Positions 8,961-18,160 of a DNA stretch of 64,000 bases are shown here, in pieces (the stretch's first letter is position 1; every line of letters starts with the position of its first letter). The notes beneath the pieces are model-generated. The model was given only the letters and a program-made list of their open reading frames with translations. It did not search any database and had not been told where the DNA came from. The translations under genes and the position numbers were made by a program. Location of the stretch: assembly GCA_036496265.1 (NCBI GenBank), contig DASXLL010000327.1, positions 18,922 through 82,921 of the forward strand, given 5' to 3'. This DNA comes from CAYLLN01 sp036496265. Its GTDB lineage: Bacteria > Planctomycetota > Planctomycetia > Pirellulales > Pirellulaceae.

Positions 8961-10328
8961 ATGAAATCGAATTCGGAAGGCGAAGAAAATCCCTACGAAT
9001 CGCCGCGGGCCGCAATGGCTGAACCCGCGCAGCCGCTCGTCGACGCACCCGACCGTCCCCCCAGCCGCGGCTCCCTCCTCGTCATCTTCCTCACGGTCTT
9101 CATCGACCTTCTCGGCTTCGGCATGGTCCTACCGCTGTTGCCGGTTTACGCGAAGAGCTTTGAATTCAAGGAAGAAGGATGGATCATCGGCCTCTTGATG
9201 GCCAGTTTCTCGGCCATGACGTTCATCTTCGCGCCGCTCTGGGGCCGCGCCTCCGATCGAATCGGCCGCCGTCCGGTGCTAATCGTCGGCCTCATCGGCT
9301 CCGTCGGTTTTTATTTCCTGTTCGGCATCGCGACGATCTTTAAGAGCATGACGCTGCTCTTCATCGCTCGCATCGGCGCCGGCATCGCCGGAGCAACGAT
9401 TCCGGCCGCTCAAGCTTACATCGCGGACGTAACCAGCCTGAAAAACCGCGCCAAAGGCATGGCTCTCATCGGCGCAGCCTTCGGCCTCGGCTTCACATTC
9501 GGCCCGCTCCTCGGGGCCGCGGCGCTAATGTTCTCGGGCAACGTCGAGACAAGCCCCTGGCCAGGCTTTTTCGCGGCGACGTTGTCTGCCATCGCCTGCG
9601 TCCTCGCTATCTTTCTGTTGCCCGAATCGCTCCGCCCCGGCTCCCATCACGCCGGCCACGCCATCATCGACTGGCGCGCCTGGCACGACGCCTGGCAAAC
9701 GCCCTCCGTCCCCGCGCTCCTCGCCACCGCCTTCGCCAGCGTCGTCTCCTTCGCCACCTTTGAAACAACACTCTCGCTGCTACTCAAGGACGAAGAACAC
9801 CTGCCATTTCACTTCACGTTCGCCCAAGTATTGCTCTACTACGCCTTCATCGGTTTTACACTCACCATCGCCCAAGGCTTTCTGGTCCGTCGCCTCGCCC
9901 CAAAAGTCGGCGAAGTCGCGCTAATTTTCGCTGGCGGCATCACCACGATGGTCGGCTTCGGCATGTTGGTCTGGGCCAGCCGCGCCGGCGAACTGTCGCT
10001 CTTGATGGTCGCCTCCGCCATCGAAGTCACCGGCTTCGCCCTCATGACTCCCTCGCTTCAATCGCTCATCAGCCGTCGCAGCGATCCCGCGAAGCAAGGC
10101 GGCATCCTCGGCGTCAGCCAAAGCACAAGTTCGCTCGCGCGTGTCGTCGGTCCACTCATCGCCGTGCCGCTCTTCTTCGAGTCACCGGCCCAGGCGCTAC
10201 CCTATTGGGCCGCGCTTGGCATCATGGCCATCGCCACGGCCATCTTTGCCCTCTTCGCTCGCCACGGCGAAGATCACGCCGGCGCCCCCACCGAGCTCTC
10301 GGTGCCCGCCGAAGCAATGGAATCGTGA
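8961..10328 (+). CDS. MFS transporter, TetA-like drug exporter
   Basis: 455 residues with about twelve predicted membrane helices after a 30-residue soluble N-terminus. MFS motif A is present between helices 2 and 3 (GRASDRIGRRPV). Helix 5 carries the antiporter-type GAAFGLGFTFGPLLG. The first helix reads FIDLLGFGMVLPLLPVY, as in tetracycline/proton antiporters. It most likely exports drugs or metabolites in exchange for protons; the substrate cannot be read from sequence. It starts 33 nt after the previous stop, so co-transcription is possible. Confidence 0.88.
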   Translation: MKSNSEGEENPYESPRAAMAEPAQPLVDAPDRPPSRGSLLVIFLTVFIDLLGFGMVLPLLPVYAKSFEFKEEGWIIGLLMASFSAMTFIFAPLWGRASDRIGRRPVLIVGLIGSVGFYFLFGIATIFKSMTLLFIARIGAGIAGATIPAAQAYIADVTSLKNRAKGMALIGAAFGLGFTFGPLLGAAALMFSGNVETSPWPGFFAATLSAIACVLAIFLLPESLRPGSHHAGHAIIDWRAWHDAWQTPSVPALLATAFASVVSFATFETTLSLLLKDEEHLPFHFTFAQVLLYYAFIGFTLTIAQGFLVRRLAPKVGEVALIFAGGITTMVGFGMLVWASRAGELSLLMVASAIEVTGFALMTPSLQSLISRRSDPAKQGGILGVSQSTSSLARVVGPLIAVPLFFESPAQALPYWAALGIMAIATAIFALFARHGEDHAGAPTELSVPAEAMES

Positions 10329-10539
10329 CGCGTCGGCATGTTGCGTCGCTGGCATCCATTTTGCTCCGCCGTGCTTATGCCACAGCGGATGATCGACCGT
10401 AGCGAGCCACGATCGCGTCCGCTTGAACACGAGCGTATCCGCTTTGGACACTCGCGAACCAGTTTGACGCGATCCACACCACCCGCAAATGTCTAATGCG
10501 GCTGGCGCATCGACAACTTATCTTTTTGGAGGAACAGTT

Positions 10540-11454
10540 ATGCGCACCTTCGTAAGAACAGCATGGGCGGGCGTCGCCCTCGCCGCCGTCGCCTTTACCA
10601 ATGCAGCCTGGGCTGACGAACCTGTAAAGAACACGAACGCAGCAGTCGATCAGACCCATGTCGCGATTGCTCGCGATTTTCGGACAGCCGACATCATCGG
10701 GCTGTATGTAAAAAACAATAAGCACGAAGACCTCGGCAAAATCGACGACCTCGTCATCGACATGAAGACCGGTGACGTTCGTTATGCGGCGGTCGCCTAT
10801 GGCGGCGTCGCCGGCATCGGCAGCAAGCTCTTTGCCGTGCCGTGGCAAAAACTGACCTTCATGTTCGGCGAACCGAACAAGGCCAATTCGCGGCATTTCA
10901 TGCTCGACGCCACCAAAGAGCATTTCGAGAATTCCCCCGGCTTCGATTCCTCGCATTGGCCAAATGTAGCCGACGCCAATTGGGGTGCCTCTGTCGATAA
11001 ACACTACAACTTCGACCGCACTGCCCATAACGCGGCCAACGCGACCGCGAACGCCACTACGGGCAACACGCAGCAAACCGTAGCCTATGAAACCGTCTTC
11101 CGCGCCAGCAAGGTCAAGGGCATGGAAGTTCGTAATGCCAACAATGAGCACCTTGGCAGCATTGATGACATGGTCATCGAAGTCAGTAAAGGCCATGTGA
11201 AATATCTGGCTCTCTCGTATGGCAGTTGGTTCACCGGCGGCAACAAGCTGTTTGCCGTTCCGCTTAGCTCCTGCACCTTGACGCACGACAACAACAAGAC
11301 CTTCTTCACCGTTCATGCCAGCCAGGAAGCGCTTAAAAACGCCCCCGGCTTCGACAAGAACAACTGGCCCGATACCGCGAATCCCAATTGGGCCAAAGAG
11401 GTGGATACTTACTACCAACGGTCCGCTCAGCGGCCGGCTACGACACGACAATAA
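10540..11454 (+). CDS. Exported protein with two PRC-barrel domains
   Basis: 304 residues from ATG 10540, with GGAGGA at 10528-10533. A signal peptide (about 1-27, ending AAWADE) is followed by two PRC-barrel units, residues about 47-105 and 190-250. Each shows LGKIDDLVIDMKTGDVRYAA or LGSIDDMVIEVSKGHVKYLA and then KLFAVP. Each barrel is followed by a similar NSPGFD or NAPGFD...NWP segment, so the protein arose by internal duplication. PRC barrels bind partners or RNA in the cytoplasm. Exported versions are common in environmental bacteria, but their role is unknown. Confidence 0.85.
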   Translation: MRTFVRTAWAGVALAAVAFTNAAWADEPVKNTNAAVDQTHVAIARDFRTADIIGLYVKNNKHEDLGKIDDLVIDMKTGDVRYAAVAYGGVAGIGSKLFAVPWQKLTFMFGEPNKANSRHFMLDATKEHFENSPGFDSSHWPNVADANWGASVDKHYNFDRTAHNAANATANATTGNTQQTVAYETVFRASKVKGMEVRNANNEHLGSIDDMVIEVSKGHVKYLALSYGSWFTGGNKLFAVPLSSCTLTHDNNKTFFTVHASQEALKNAPGFDKNNWPDTANPNWAKEVDTYYQRSAQRPATTRQ

Positions 11455-11594
11455 CAACGCGACAATAACATCGCGACAAATCGTTACCAGGCGCTTTGGC
11501 GTTGTGGGGCGACGGCAGCCGGGTTTTTACCAAGCGACACCGGTTGTCGTCGCCCATTTTATTGTCGCCGCCCTGACCCAAAAAAAGCATTACT

Positions 11595-11624
11595 CCCTTC
11601 TCCCTGGTACCCCGGGGAGAAGGG
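11595..11624. repeat. GC-rich hairpin between convergent genes
   Basis: Perfect 10-bp arms CCCTTCTCCC (11595-11604) and GGGAGAAGGG (11615-11624) enclose a 10-nt loop. It lies between the convergent PRC-barrel and Cys-rich genes and could act as a bidirectional transcript end, although there is no T-run. Confidence 0.6.
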
Positions 11625-11712
11625 TCGGGGATGAGGGGTTCCCGCTTCGCCAATCCAGCGGCGAGAGGTTTTCAAATGTTCCGGTAACGCATGCAAGAGA
11701 GGTTAATACAGA

Positions 11713-12165
11713 CTATTCCGCCTTGGCCGGCGCCTTCCCCACTTCCAACTTCTTCTCCCCCCACTCTCCCTCTTTTTTCTTTCGCAACGTCTCCCACGCC
11801 GACTCCATCAGCGGCACATGACATCCCCCATGCGTCTTGCATTCATTGGCCCCGACCGTTTCGCCGCAGCCGCCCAGCCCTTTGCACTCATTCTGCCCGC
11901 CGCACGAATGCTCCTTCGCCGTCGCACAGCTCCCTTGCCCACGGCACGAGTTCTCGCCGCCCTTCCCTTGTCCCTTACATTCATTCAGCCCGCGGCACAA
12001 ATGAACTTCCGCCTTTGCCAACACCGTTTCTTCCCCTGCCGGCTTCGCCACCGCACCACCGCCTGACTTCCCGCCACAGCCGAGCATCGACCCCGCCGCC
12101 AGTCCACCCAGCGCAGCCGAAGTCAATTTGTGAAAATCGCGGCGGTCGAATTGTCGTTTTGTCAT
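11713..12165 (-). CDS. Tat-exported Cys-rich lipoprotein, candidate metal-binding/RiPP precursor
   Basis: 150 residues. MTKRQFDRRDFHKLTSAA is a twin-arginine signal, and SMLGC looks like a lipobox. Residues about 55-120 carry nine further Cys in Gly/Asn/Lys-rich repeats (CRGLNEC, CRGQGSC, CGGQNEC, CKGLGGC, CKTHGGC). From memory, CKGxN/CKGxG repeats of this kind occur in exported proteins found beside DUF692 and DUF2063 genes (bufferin type); I could not search this. A DUF692/DUF2063 pair lies 21 kb away. The C-terminus ends in a Lys/Glu-rich tail. Divergent from mqnE. The conservation of the repeats makes the gene real; the function is inferred. Confidence 0.75.
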   Translation of the reverse strand: MTKRQFDRRDFHKLTSAALGGLAAGSMLGCGGKSGGGAVAKPAGEETVLAKAEVHLCRGLNECKGQGKGGENSCRGQGSCATAKEHSCGGQNECKGLGGCGETVGANECKTHGGCHVPLMESAWETLRKKKEGEWGEKKLEVGKAPAKAE

Positions 12166-12291
12166 TTTCTGAACCCTCAAGATGACGAAGTGCCGCAGTA
12201 TAACACGTGGACCGATTGTTAAATCCAGCGTAAACTCGCGGTCTAAAGAGAAAGGAGACAGAGGCTGGAGCCAGAATCTGCCCTAACTTTT

Positions 12292-12326
12292 CCCGACCCC
12301 CGAGCCCCGAGCCCCGAATCCCCCGC
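12292..12326. repeat. Five CCCGAGC-type heptamers before mqnE
   Basis: Five consecutive 7-nt units (CCCGACC, two CCCGAGC, CCCGAAT, CCCCCGC) end 5 nt before the mqnE start codon. No purine-rich ribosome binding site is visible. The same words recur at 15424-15451. Confidence 0.6.
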
Positions 12327-12331
12327 TCTGC

Positions 12332-13462
12332 ATGCCCTCCCTCGACCAAATCCGCGACAAAGTCCACGCCGGCCGCCGCCTCAACCTCGAAGACGGCCTC
12401 TTCCTCTACGATCCCGCCACGCCCCTCCACGAAGTCGGCGAGCTGGCCAATTTCGTCCGTGAGCAAAAAAACGGCAACCGGGCCTACTTCAACATCAACA
12501 CCCATCTCAACGCCACCAACATCTGCGTCTATCGCTGCACCTTCTGCGCGTTCCGCTCCGACCTCCGCGAGCCCAAGGGCTACGCCATGTCCGACGAGCA
12601 AATCCTCGCTCGCGGCCAGGAAGCCCTCGACAATGGCTGCACCGAAATGCACATCGTCGGCGGCCTGCACCACCAAAAAAAATACGACTGGTACGTCAAC
12701 CTCGTCCGCATCCTGCACGACGCCTACCCCGACCTGCACCTCAAAGCCTGGACCGGCGTCGAAATCAACTGGTTCGAGTTCCTCGCCAAAAAAACCGTCC
12801 GCGAAATTCTGGAAGACCTCATCGAAGCCGGCCTCGGCAGCATGCCCGGCGGCGGCGCCGAAATTTTCCACCCCGAAGTCCGCTCCAAAATCTGCGAGCA
12901 CAAGTCCGACGCCGGCAAATGGCTCGACATCCACCGCACAGCCCACCAGCTCGGCCTGAAAACGAACTGCACGATGCTCTACGGCCACATCGAAAACGCC
13001 TACCACCGCATCGACCATCTCCTCCGCCTCCGCGAGCTGCAAGACGAAACCGGCGGCTTCCAAACCTTCATCCCCCTCGCCTTCCACCCCGAAAACACCG
13101 GCCTGTCGCACATCAAAAAGCCCTCCGCCATCATGGACTTGCGGACCATCGCCGTCAGCCGCTTGATGCTCGACAACATCCCGCACATCAAGGCCTACTG
13201 GATCATGCTCGGCATCGGCACCGCCCAAACCGCCCTCGCCTACGGCGCCGACGACATCGACGGCACCGTCCGCCACGAGCTCATCTACCACGACGCCGGC
13301 GCCACCACCCCCGAGCTCCTCACCTCCTCCCAAATCCAACGCCTCATCCTCGAAGCCGGCCGCCAACCCATCGAACGCGACACCCTCTACCGCCGCATCA
13401 CCCGCGACGACCAAAACCCCGCCCGCTGGACCGTGGGGGAAGCTCTAGCCGCCAGCGTCTAG
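12332..13462 (+). CDS. mqnE: Aminofutalosine synthase MqnE (radical SAM)
   Basis: 376 residues. The radical-SAM motif CVYRCTFC (Cx3Cx2C, about residues 65-72) follows a TNICVY context, and ELQDETGGFQTFIPLAFHPE and PGGGAEIF are typical of the MqnE/MqnC/CofH group. The overall sequence, including HIVGGLHHQKKYDWYV, fits MqnE. MqnE joins 3-[(1-carboxyvinyl)oxy]benzoate to SAM-derived adenosine in the futalosine menaquinone pathway. MqnA and MqnC lie 13-14 kb downstream. Codon third positions are extremely C-rich compared with many neighbours. The long reverse-strand frame here is a shadow. Confidence 0.93.
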   Translation: MPSLDQIRDKVHAGRRLNLEDGLFLYDPATPLHEVGELANFVREQKNGNRAYFNINTHLNATNICVYRCTFCAFRSDLREPKGYAMSDEQILARGQEALDNGCTEMHIVGGLHHQKKYDWYVNLVRILHDAYPDLHLKAWTGVEINWFEFLAKKTVREILEDLIEAGLGSMPGGGAEIFHPEVRSKICEHKSDAGKWLDIHRTAHQLGLKTNCTMLYGHIENAYHRIDHLLRLRELQDETGGFQTFIPLAFHPENTGLSHIKKPSAIMDLRTIAVSRLMLDNIPHIKAYWIMLGIGTAQTALAYGADDIDGTVRHELIYHDAGATTPELLTSSQIQRLILEAGRQPIERDTLYRRITRDDQNPARWTVGEALAASV

Positions 13463-13788
13463 TCTCAGCAGCCATCTCGCCCTGTAGCCATCACGCTCCG
13501 CGTGATGAAGCCCGGCCATACCAACTCCATCCGCCATCCGTGGCTCCGCCCCCTCAGTAGCTCCCAGTGAGGGCGCAACCCGAGCCCCTGGGAGGGCGAC
13601 AGGCTCCCGCCGAGCCTTCTGCTTGTGCCCGCCCACGTAGCGTGGGACCAGCGACGGGCACCGACGCGCAGCGTTGGTCGGCGAGCGCCGGCCCACCACT
13701 GAGACATTAGCCGCGTTTCTATTCTTCGCTGTGCCACTCACATGGTAAAATATCTCGTACGAGTAATTGATCCGCGTGAGCAACCTTC
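13463..13788. other. Gap with several palindromic repeats
   Basis: No gene seen. It holds a hairpin CATCACGCTCCGCGTGATG (13487-13505), half of a TGGGAGGGC-type element (from about 13589; the full version is at 27908) and further GC-rich inverted words (about 13630-13700). These are dispersed repeats rather than a single structure. Confidence 0.5.
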
Positions 13789-14040
13789 ATGCTTGAAACC
13801 TCCGATTATCTCGCGTCGCTCGTGCATGATACGTCTCGCTCCGAAGAGGAGGTCTTGGCGCAGGCGGTCAAAACAGGCCTTCGCGAGATGTGGCGGCAGC
13901 AACTCCTCGGCCGCTATTTACGCGGAGAGCTCGACCGAGCTGCCGTCGTAGACCAAGTTGGCCTCGACCTCGTCGAATTGGCTGAACGGCAATCGCAAGC
14001 CGTCCAGGAGGACTTGGCGTGGGCCCGGCAAGCCAATTAA
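13789..14040 (+). CDS. Small antitoxin-like protein
   Basis: 83 residues, MLETSDYLASLVHDTSRSEE then AVKTGLREMWRQQLLGRYLR, then a helix-rich C-terminus (VDLVELAERQ-like) ending WARQAN. The pattern of an N-terminal helix, EEEVLAQAVKTGL and a C-terminal HTH-like AAVVDQVGLDLVEL resembles UPF0175-like antitoxin or regulator proteins. There is no toxin gene beside it, so a toxin-antitoxin function is only a guess. Confidence 0.6.
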   Translation: MLETSDYLASLVHDTSRSEEEVLAQAVKTGLREMWRQQLLGRYLRGELDRAAVVDQVGLDLVELAERQSQAVQEDLAWARQAN

Positions 14041-14332
14041 GGCCGTGCCGGTGGAACGTTTCTGGGTATATGCCCGTCCATTAACAAGCGGAATTTCCGG
14101 TAGCAACGACTGTAGGGCTAGCGGCACGGCCTTTGCCAGATTAGGGTACATGACTGGCGAAAACGCAGTGATTTTTCGCTTTCCATTGGAAATCGCGCGT
14201 GCTAGACTGCCGCGGGCGCGCTCGATTTGACACGATCTGATCGTTCTCAACCCGAATCGGGTAATTGGGTCAGGAGGTAACCGAACAGAAGGATAGCGCC
14301 AGTTCGTAGAATGGATGAACCGGAGTTTTGCA

Positions 14333-14590
14333 ATGATGACAGCCGAAAACCTCGCAGCCGAACAGAAGACCTACGAGAACGAAAAAGAACGCCTGCTCGC
14401 GGAGGGCAAGGCCGGCAAATTTGTTTTAATTTCCGGCTCGAAGATCGTCGGCGTTTGGGATACTTATGATGACGCCCTCCAGGTGGCATATCAACAGTGC
14501 GGACTTGACACTCGTTTTCTGATTAAGAAAATTGAGGGCATTGAAGACGTTCAATTCTTTAGCCGCGATATAACTGCATGCCAAGTGTGA
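14333..14590 (+). CDS. Small DUF5678-like protein
   Basis: 85 residues from ATG 14333; ATG 14315 is also possible. It shows KTYENEKERLLAEGKAGKFV, then LISGSKIVGVWDTYDDALQV and a QCGLDTRFLIKKI ending. This is the pattern of short proteins encoded directly before retropepsin-like genes. It overlaps the next gene by 13 nt, so the two are translationally coupled. Molecular function unknown. Confidence 0.7.
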   Translation: MMTAENLAAEQKTYENEKERLLAEGKAGKFVLISGSKIVGVWDTYDDALQVAYQQCGLDTRFLIKKIEGIEDVQFFSRDITACQV

Positions 14591-15019
14591 CGCTCACATT
14601 AGCGCCGCACGGCCCAATTGTTGAGATTGGGTTGATGGTGAGCACTCCAAGGCGTCAGGCACTTCTAGCCGCAGGGAAGCCTGTTCCTAATCCGATCATT
14701 CTCAACTTGCTTGTTGACACTGGGGCAAGCGGAACTTGCATTGAACAGTCGCACTTCCAGAAACTTGGTTTAGTGCCAACTGGATTCACTTACATTCACA
14801 CGCCTTCCACGGGCGGAACTCCAGCTAAAATGCAATCGGTACGACGTAGATATTGGAGTCATTCTGAGTAATAACAACTTCCACTTCGTACATACCTTGC
14901 CGGTAATCGAATCGGCTGTTGCCTGCCAAGGCATTGATGGCCTTCTTGGTAGAGATGTTTTATCGCAAGGGATATTGATCTATAACGGCGAGGCAAAAAC
15001 CTACACTCTTTCTTTTTAG
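14578..15019 (+). pseudogene. Retropepsin-like aspartic protease, frameshifted
   Basis: The first frame (14578-14871) contains the aspartic protease motif LLVDTGASGTCIE and stops after an unrelated tail. From about 14831 the reading continues in the +1 frame as CNRYDVDIGVIL, then IDGLLGRDVLSQGILIYNG, and ends at TAG 15017-15019. This matches the second half of the same fold, including the hydrophobic-hydrophobic-Gly motif. One extra A in the run GCTAAAATGC would explain the shift. It may be a real inactivation, a sequencing error or, less likely, programmed frameshifting. It overlaps the preceding small gene. Confidence 0.75.
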
Positions 15020-15388
15020 CCTTCCGAACCATCCACGTCTCCGTGGCCGAGAATCTCTAGCTAACCAGAACCGCTCCGGGATGCTGATTTGTGGGAGGGT
15101 GTGTGAATAGCGGGACAGTGCCAGAATTTTGGGCGATCAAATGGACCACACTAGTCCATTTCTCCCCGCACCAAAAATAAACTTACGCCCACGCCCCTCG
15201 CCATTTCTCCCGCCCCGGCTGTCACTTAGCCGTTTCCCTCTCGCCCAACTCCAGAATTCCCCCCAACAACTTCCTTGCGGCACCACGATCAACCTGCAAA
15301 AATCCGATAACTGTACAAACGCTATTATTCCCGCCTTGCAGCGCTACCCAGCTCACCGCTCAACATTCCACGATTCACACTCCGCCTT

Positions 15389-15451
15389 CTCAAATCTCAA
15401 ATCTCAAATCTCAAATCTGCCTTCCCGAGCCCCGCCCCCCGAATCCCCAAA
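15389..15451. repeat. Two abutting heptamer tracts
   Basis: Four exact copies of CTCAAAT (15389-15416) are followed by four 7-nt units of CCCGAGC type (15424-15451), the same words seen at 12292-12326. Confidence 0.7.
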
Positions 15452-15706
15452 TCATCAACCTTGGACTTCGGACTTCGCGCTAACACGCTGCCCACGTTAG
15501 CGCCCGCTTACGAATGTTAATTGCCCCAACTCCAAGCCAGCCCCCAACTTCCAACCGCCACTAACATCTCCCCACAGAAAAAATGTCCCCCAAATGTTAG
15601 CCGCCAAACCAACAAACGAGCTTCCCACGGCTGTTCTCAAAACAATCATTCTCGACGACTCACTACACTATTCTTACCAGTCTCAGAGTCTATTCGGTAA
15701 TCGGCG

Positions 15707-15755
15707 GGGACTGGCTCATTTTGCTTTGTACTCGAAGCAAAATGTGCCTGTCCCC
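15707..15755. repeat. GGGGACTGGCTC palindrome
   Basis: The arms at 15707-15725 (GGGGACTGGCTCATTTTGC) and 15737-15755 (complementary, one or two mismatches) form a long hairpin with a short loop. It has no heptamer phasing, so it is a separate repeat family. Confidence 0.65.
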
Positions 15756-15940
15756 CTGCTCCGAGCTGGTTCTCGGATAGGCTCTCAATGCCAACTGCTT
15801 TGCGCCCTTGCCATCTCTTCTGTCCTGAAAATCCGTGTCATCCGCGTTCATCCGCGGCCAATCCTTTTCTTCGCCGGCTGCTGCCGCGCGGCGCCGTGCC
15901 GGGTTATATAAAAGTAGCCAGCTATTTTCCAGGTAACACC

Positions 15941-18094
15941 ATGAATCGCCTCCTCGCCATCTGCTGCCTTTCCATCCTCTTCCTCGCGAGCCCGAGCCTC
16001 GCCCAACAACCGCCCCCAAAGCCCGACACCTCCCGCGGCGACAAAATGCTCGCCGACTATTTCGCGGCTGAAACCAAAAAGCTCCAAGACGCCTGCCTCG
16101 CCGACATCAAAACGCTCGACGACTGGAAATCAAAACGCGGCGAGTATCGCCGGCAGCTCTTGGAAATGCTCGGCCTCGATCCGCTGCCCGAAAAGACCGA
16201 TCTCAAGCCGACCATCACCGGCAAAATCGAGCACGACGACTTCATCGTCGAGAAACTGCACTTCCAATCGCGGCCCGGCCTCTACGTGACCGGCAACTTG
16301 TATCTGCCCAAGAAGATCGACCCCGAAAAACCACTCCCGACGATTCTCTACGTCTGTGGCCACAGCCGCGTTCTCGGCAAAAACGGCAAAACGCCGATGG
16401 GCGCCAAAGCCGGCTATCAACATCACGGCGCCTGGTACGCCAAGAACGGCTACGCCTGCCTGACGATCGACACGCTGCAGCTCGGCGAAATCGAAGGCAT
16501 CCACCACGGCACGCACCGCTATGGCATGTGGTGGTGGCTCAATCGCGGCTACACGCCCGCCGGCGTCGAAGCCTGGAACTGCGTCCGCGCTCTCGACTAT
16601 CTCGAAACTCGCCCCGAGGCCGACAGAACCCGCTTCGGCGTCACCGGCCGCAGCGGCGGCGGGGCCTATAGCTGGTGGATCGCCGCGATCGACGACCGCA
16701 TCCAAGTCGCCGTCCCCACCGCCGGAATCACCGACCTGCAAAACCACGTCGTCGATGGCTGCGTCGAAGGCCACTGCGACTGCATGTTCATGGTCAACAC
16801 CTACCGTTGGGACTATCCCCAAGTCGCCGCCCTCCTCGCCCCCCGCCCGCTCCTCATCAGCAACACCGACAGCGACGGCATCTTCCCGCTCGACGGCGTC
16901 GTCCGCACCTTCGACAAAGTCCGCCGCATCTACCGCCTTTTCGACAGCGAAAAGAAAGGCACCAGCAACGACATCGCCCTCAACATCAGCCCCGGCCCCC
17001 ACAAAGACACCCAAGAACTAAACACCCACGAATTCCGCTGGTTCAACCACTACCTTAAACACGACGACTCCCCCATCGACAGCCGCGCGCCCAAATATTT
17101 CGAACCCGAGCAACTCAAAGTCTTCGACAAGCTGCCCGACGATCAGATCAATACAAAGATTCACGAGACGTTTGTGGCGAAGAGTGCAGTGCCGCCCGTG
17201 CCGGCGGACAAGGCGGCGTGGGAGGCGTTACGGAACGAATGGCTTAAATCCTTGCATCAGAAATCGTTTCGAGATTCGACACTGGCAATTACGTTGCATA
17301 CCGCGGACCCCGATCCGTTCGGTCCGCGCAATGCAGATGAAGTCGGCTCGGCCGAAGGCGACGGCATACGCCTCTCTGTTTACGATTGTGGTTGGGGTAT
17401 TCAGCCGCGGCTGTTCATCGTGCATCGAATCGGTCTTAAGAAGGCCGACTTGAAGGTACTGACTGTCGTGGACCAGCCGGGATGGGAAGAATTGTTAGAA
17501 ACCCTTCGCGCCGGATTCGATTCCGATTTACTCAATGAACCGCCGGGACCGTCCAATGCGGAAGCCTGGGGCGCGACACGCCGCATGCTTGAGAAAAACG
17601 CGTGGGTCATGATGTACGTCGCGCCACGTGGAATCGGAGTCACAGCATGGGACCAATCAGAACGAAAGCAGGTGCAGAACAGGCGTCGTTTCTATCTGCT
17701 TGGCCAGACGCTAGACAGAGAGAGCGTGTGGGATGTGACCTCAGCCATCGGTTGCGCAACTTCAATTCCCAACTGGAAAGACGCGCCACTGTGGTTACAG
17801 AGTCGCCAATCCATGGCGGGCATCACGCTTTATGCCGCGCTCTTTGAGCCAAATATCAAAATCGCGCGTCTTGATCTCCACGACCTCCCCAAAACCCACC
17901 GCGACGGCCCCTACTTCCTCAACGTCGAACGCTTCCTCGACATGCCACAGGCCCTCGCCATGGCCGCCCAGCGCTCCAAAATCGTCCTCTACCAGGACGA
18001 CGACACCGGCTGGGAATACCCCCAATCCGTCGCCAAAGCCCTCAACTGGCCCCCCAACCAAATCCAAATCCGCCGCAAGCCAACCAAGGAATAA
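15941..18094 (+). CDS. Large secreted alpha/beta-hydrolase (acetylxylan-esterase type)
   Basis: 717 residues from ATG 15941, which gives a signal peptide (about 1-21, ending SLAQQ). Residues about 100-400 are an alpha/beta-hydrolase: PTILYVCGHSRVLGK near the oxyanion loop, nucleophile elbow GVTGRSGGGAYSWW, and LISNTDSDGIFP bearing the likely acid Asp. ISPGPHKDT would give the His. This is the layout of planctomycetal acetylxylan-esterase-like polysaccharide hydrolases. The C-terminal third is a second domain of unknown type. Codon style changes to AT-richer third positions between about 17150 and 17870, then reverts. Confidence 0.75.
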   Translation: MNRLLAICCLSILFLASPSLAQQPPPKPDTSRGDKMLADYFAAETKKLQDACLADIKTLDDWKSKRGEYRRQLLEMLGLDPLPEKTDLKPTITGKIEHDDFIVEKLHFQSRPGLYVTGNLYLPKKIDPEKPLPTILYVCGHSRVLGKNGKTPMGAKAGYQHHGAWYAKNGYACLTIDTLQLGEIEGIHHGTHRYGMWWWLNRGYTPAGVEAWNCVRALDYLETRPEADRTRFGVTGRSGGGAYSWWIAAIDDRIQVAVPTAGITDLQNHVVDGCVEGHCDCMFMVNTYRWDYPQVAALLAPRPLLISNTDSDGIFPLDGVVRTFDKVRRIYRLFDSEKKGTSNDIALNISPGPHKDTQELNTHEFRWFNHYLKHDDSPIDSRAPKYFEPEQLKVFDKLPDDQINTKIHETFVAKSAVPPVPADKAAWEALRNEWLKSLHQKSFRDSTLAITLHTADPDPFGPRNADEVGSAEGDGIRLSVYDCGWGIQPRLFIVHRIGLKKADLKVLTVVDQPGWEELLETLRAGFDSDLLNEPPGPSNAEAWGATRRMLEKNAWVMMYVAPRGIGVTAWDQSERKQVQNRRRFYLLGQTLDRESVWDVTSAIGCATSIPNWKDAPLWLQSRQSMAGITLYAALFEPNIKIARLDLHDLPKTHRDGPYFLNVERFLDMPQALAMAAQRSKIVLYQDDDTGWEYPQSVAKALNWPPNQIQIRRKPTKE

Positions 18095-18157
18095 AAACAC
18101 AAAGACCACAAAGAACACCAAGAACCCCTTCGTGCTCTTCGTGTCCTTCGTGTTTAA
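18095..18157. repeat. Nine-nt phased dyad after the esterase
   Basis: The left arm (CACAAAGAC, CACAAAGAA) and right arm (CTTCGTGTC, CTTCGTGTT) repeat with a 9-nt step and are reverse complements with mismatches. It starts at the esterase stop codon. Confidence 0.6.
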
Positions 18158-18160
18158 TCT

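Larger units (their letters stand above)
15020..15940. other. 921-nt gap rich in simple repeats, no gene
   Basis: The frames here have no ribosome binding sites or family features. The region holds heptamer tracts at 15389-15451, a 49-nt palindrome at 15707-15755 and a phased CATCCGCG-type word near 15834-15862. It looks like a repeat landing zone between the decayed retropepsin and the esterase. Confidence 0.55.

Noticed and set aside
11981..13414. 477-codon open frame on the minus strand over mqnE
   Set aside because: It is antisense to a conserved radical-SAM gene, is composed of Gly/Val/Asp-rich filler typical of complementary GC-rich frames, and has no start site signals.
13918..14250. 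110-codon minus-strand frame over the antitoxin-like gene, considered as its toxin
   Set aside because: It lies antisense across the antitoxin gene and resembles no toxin fold; the overlap is coincidental.
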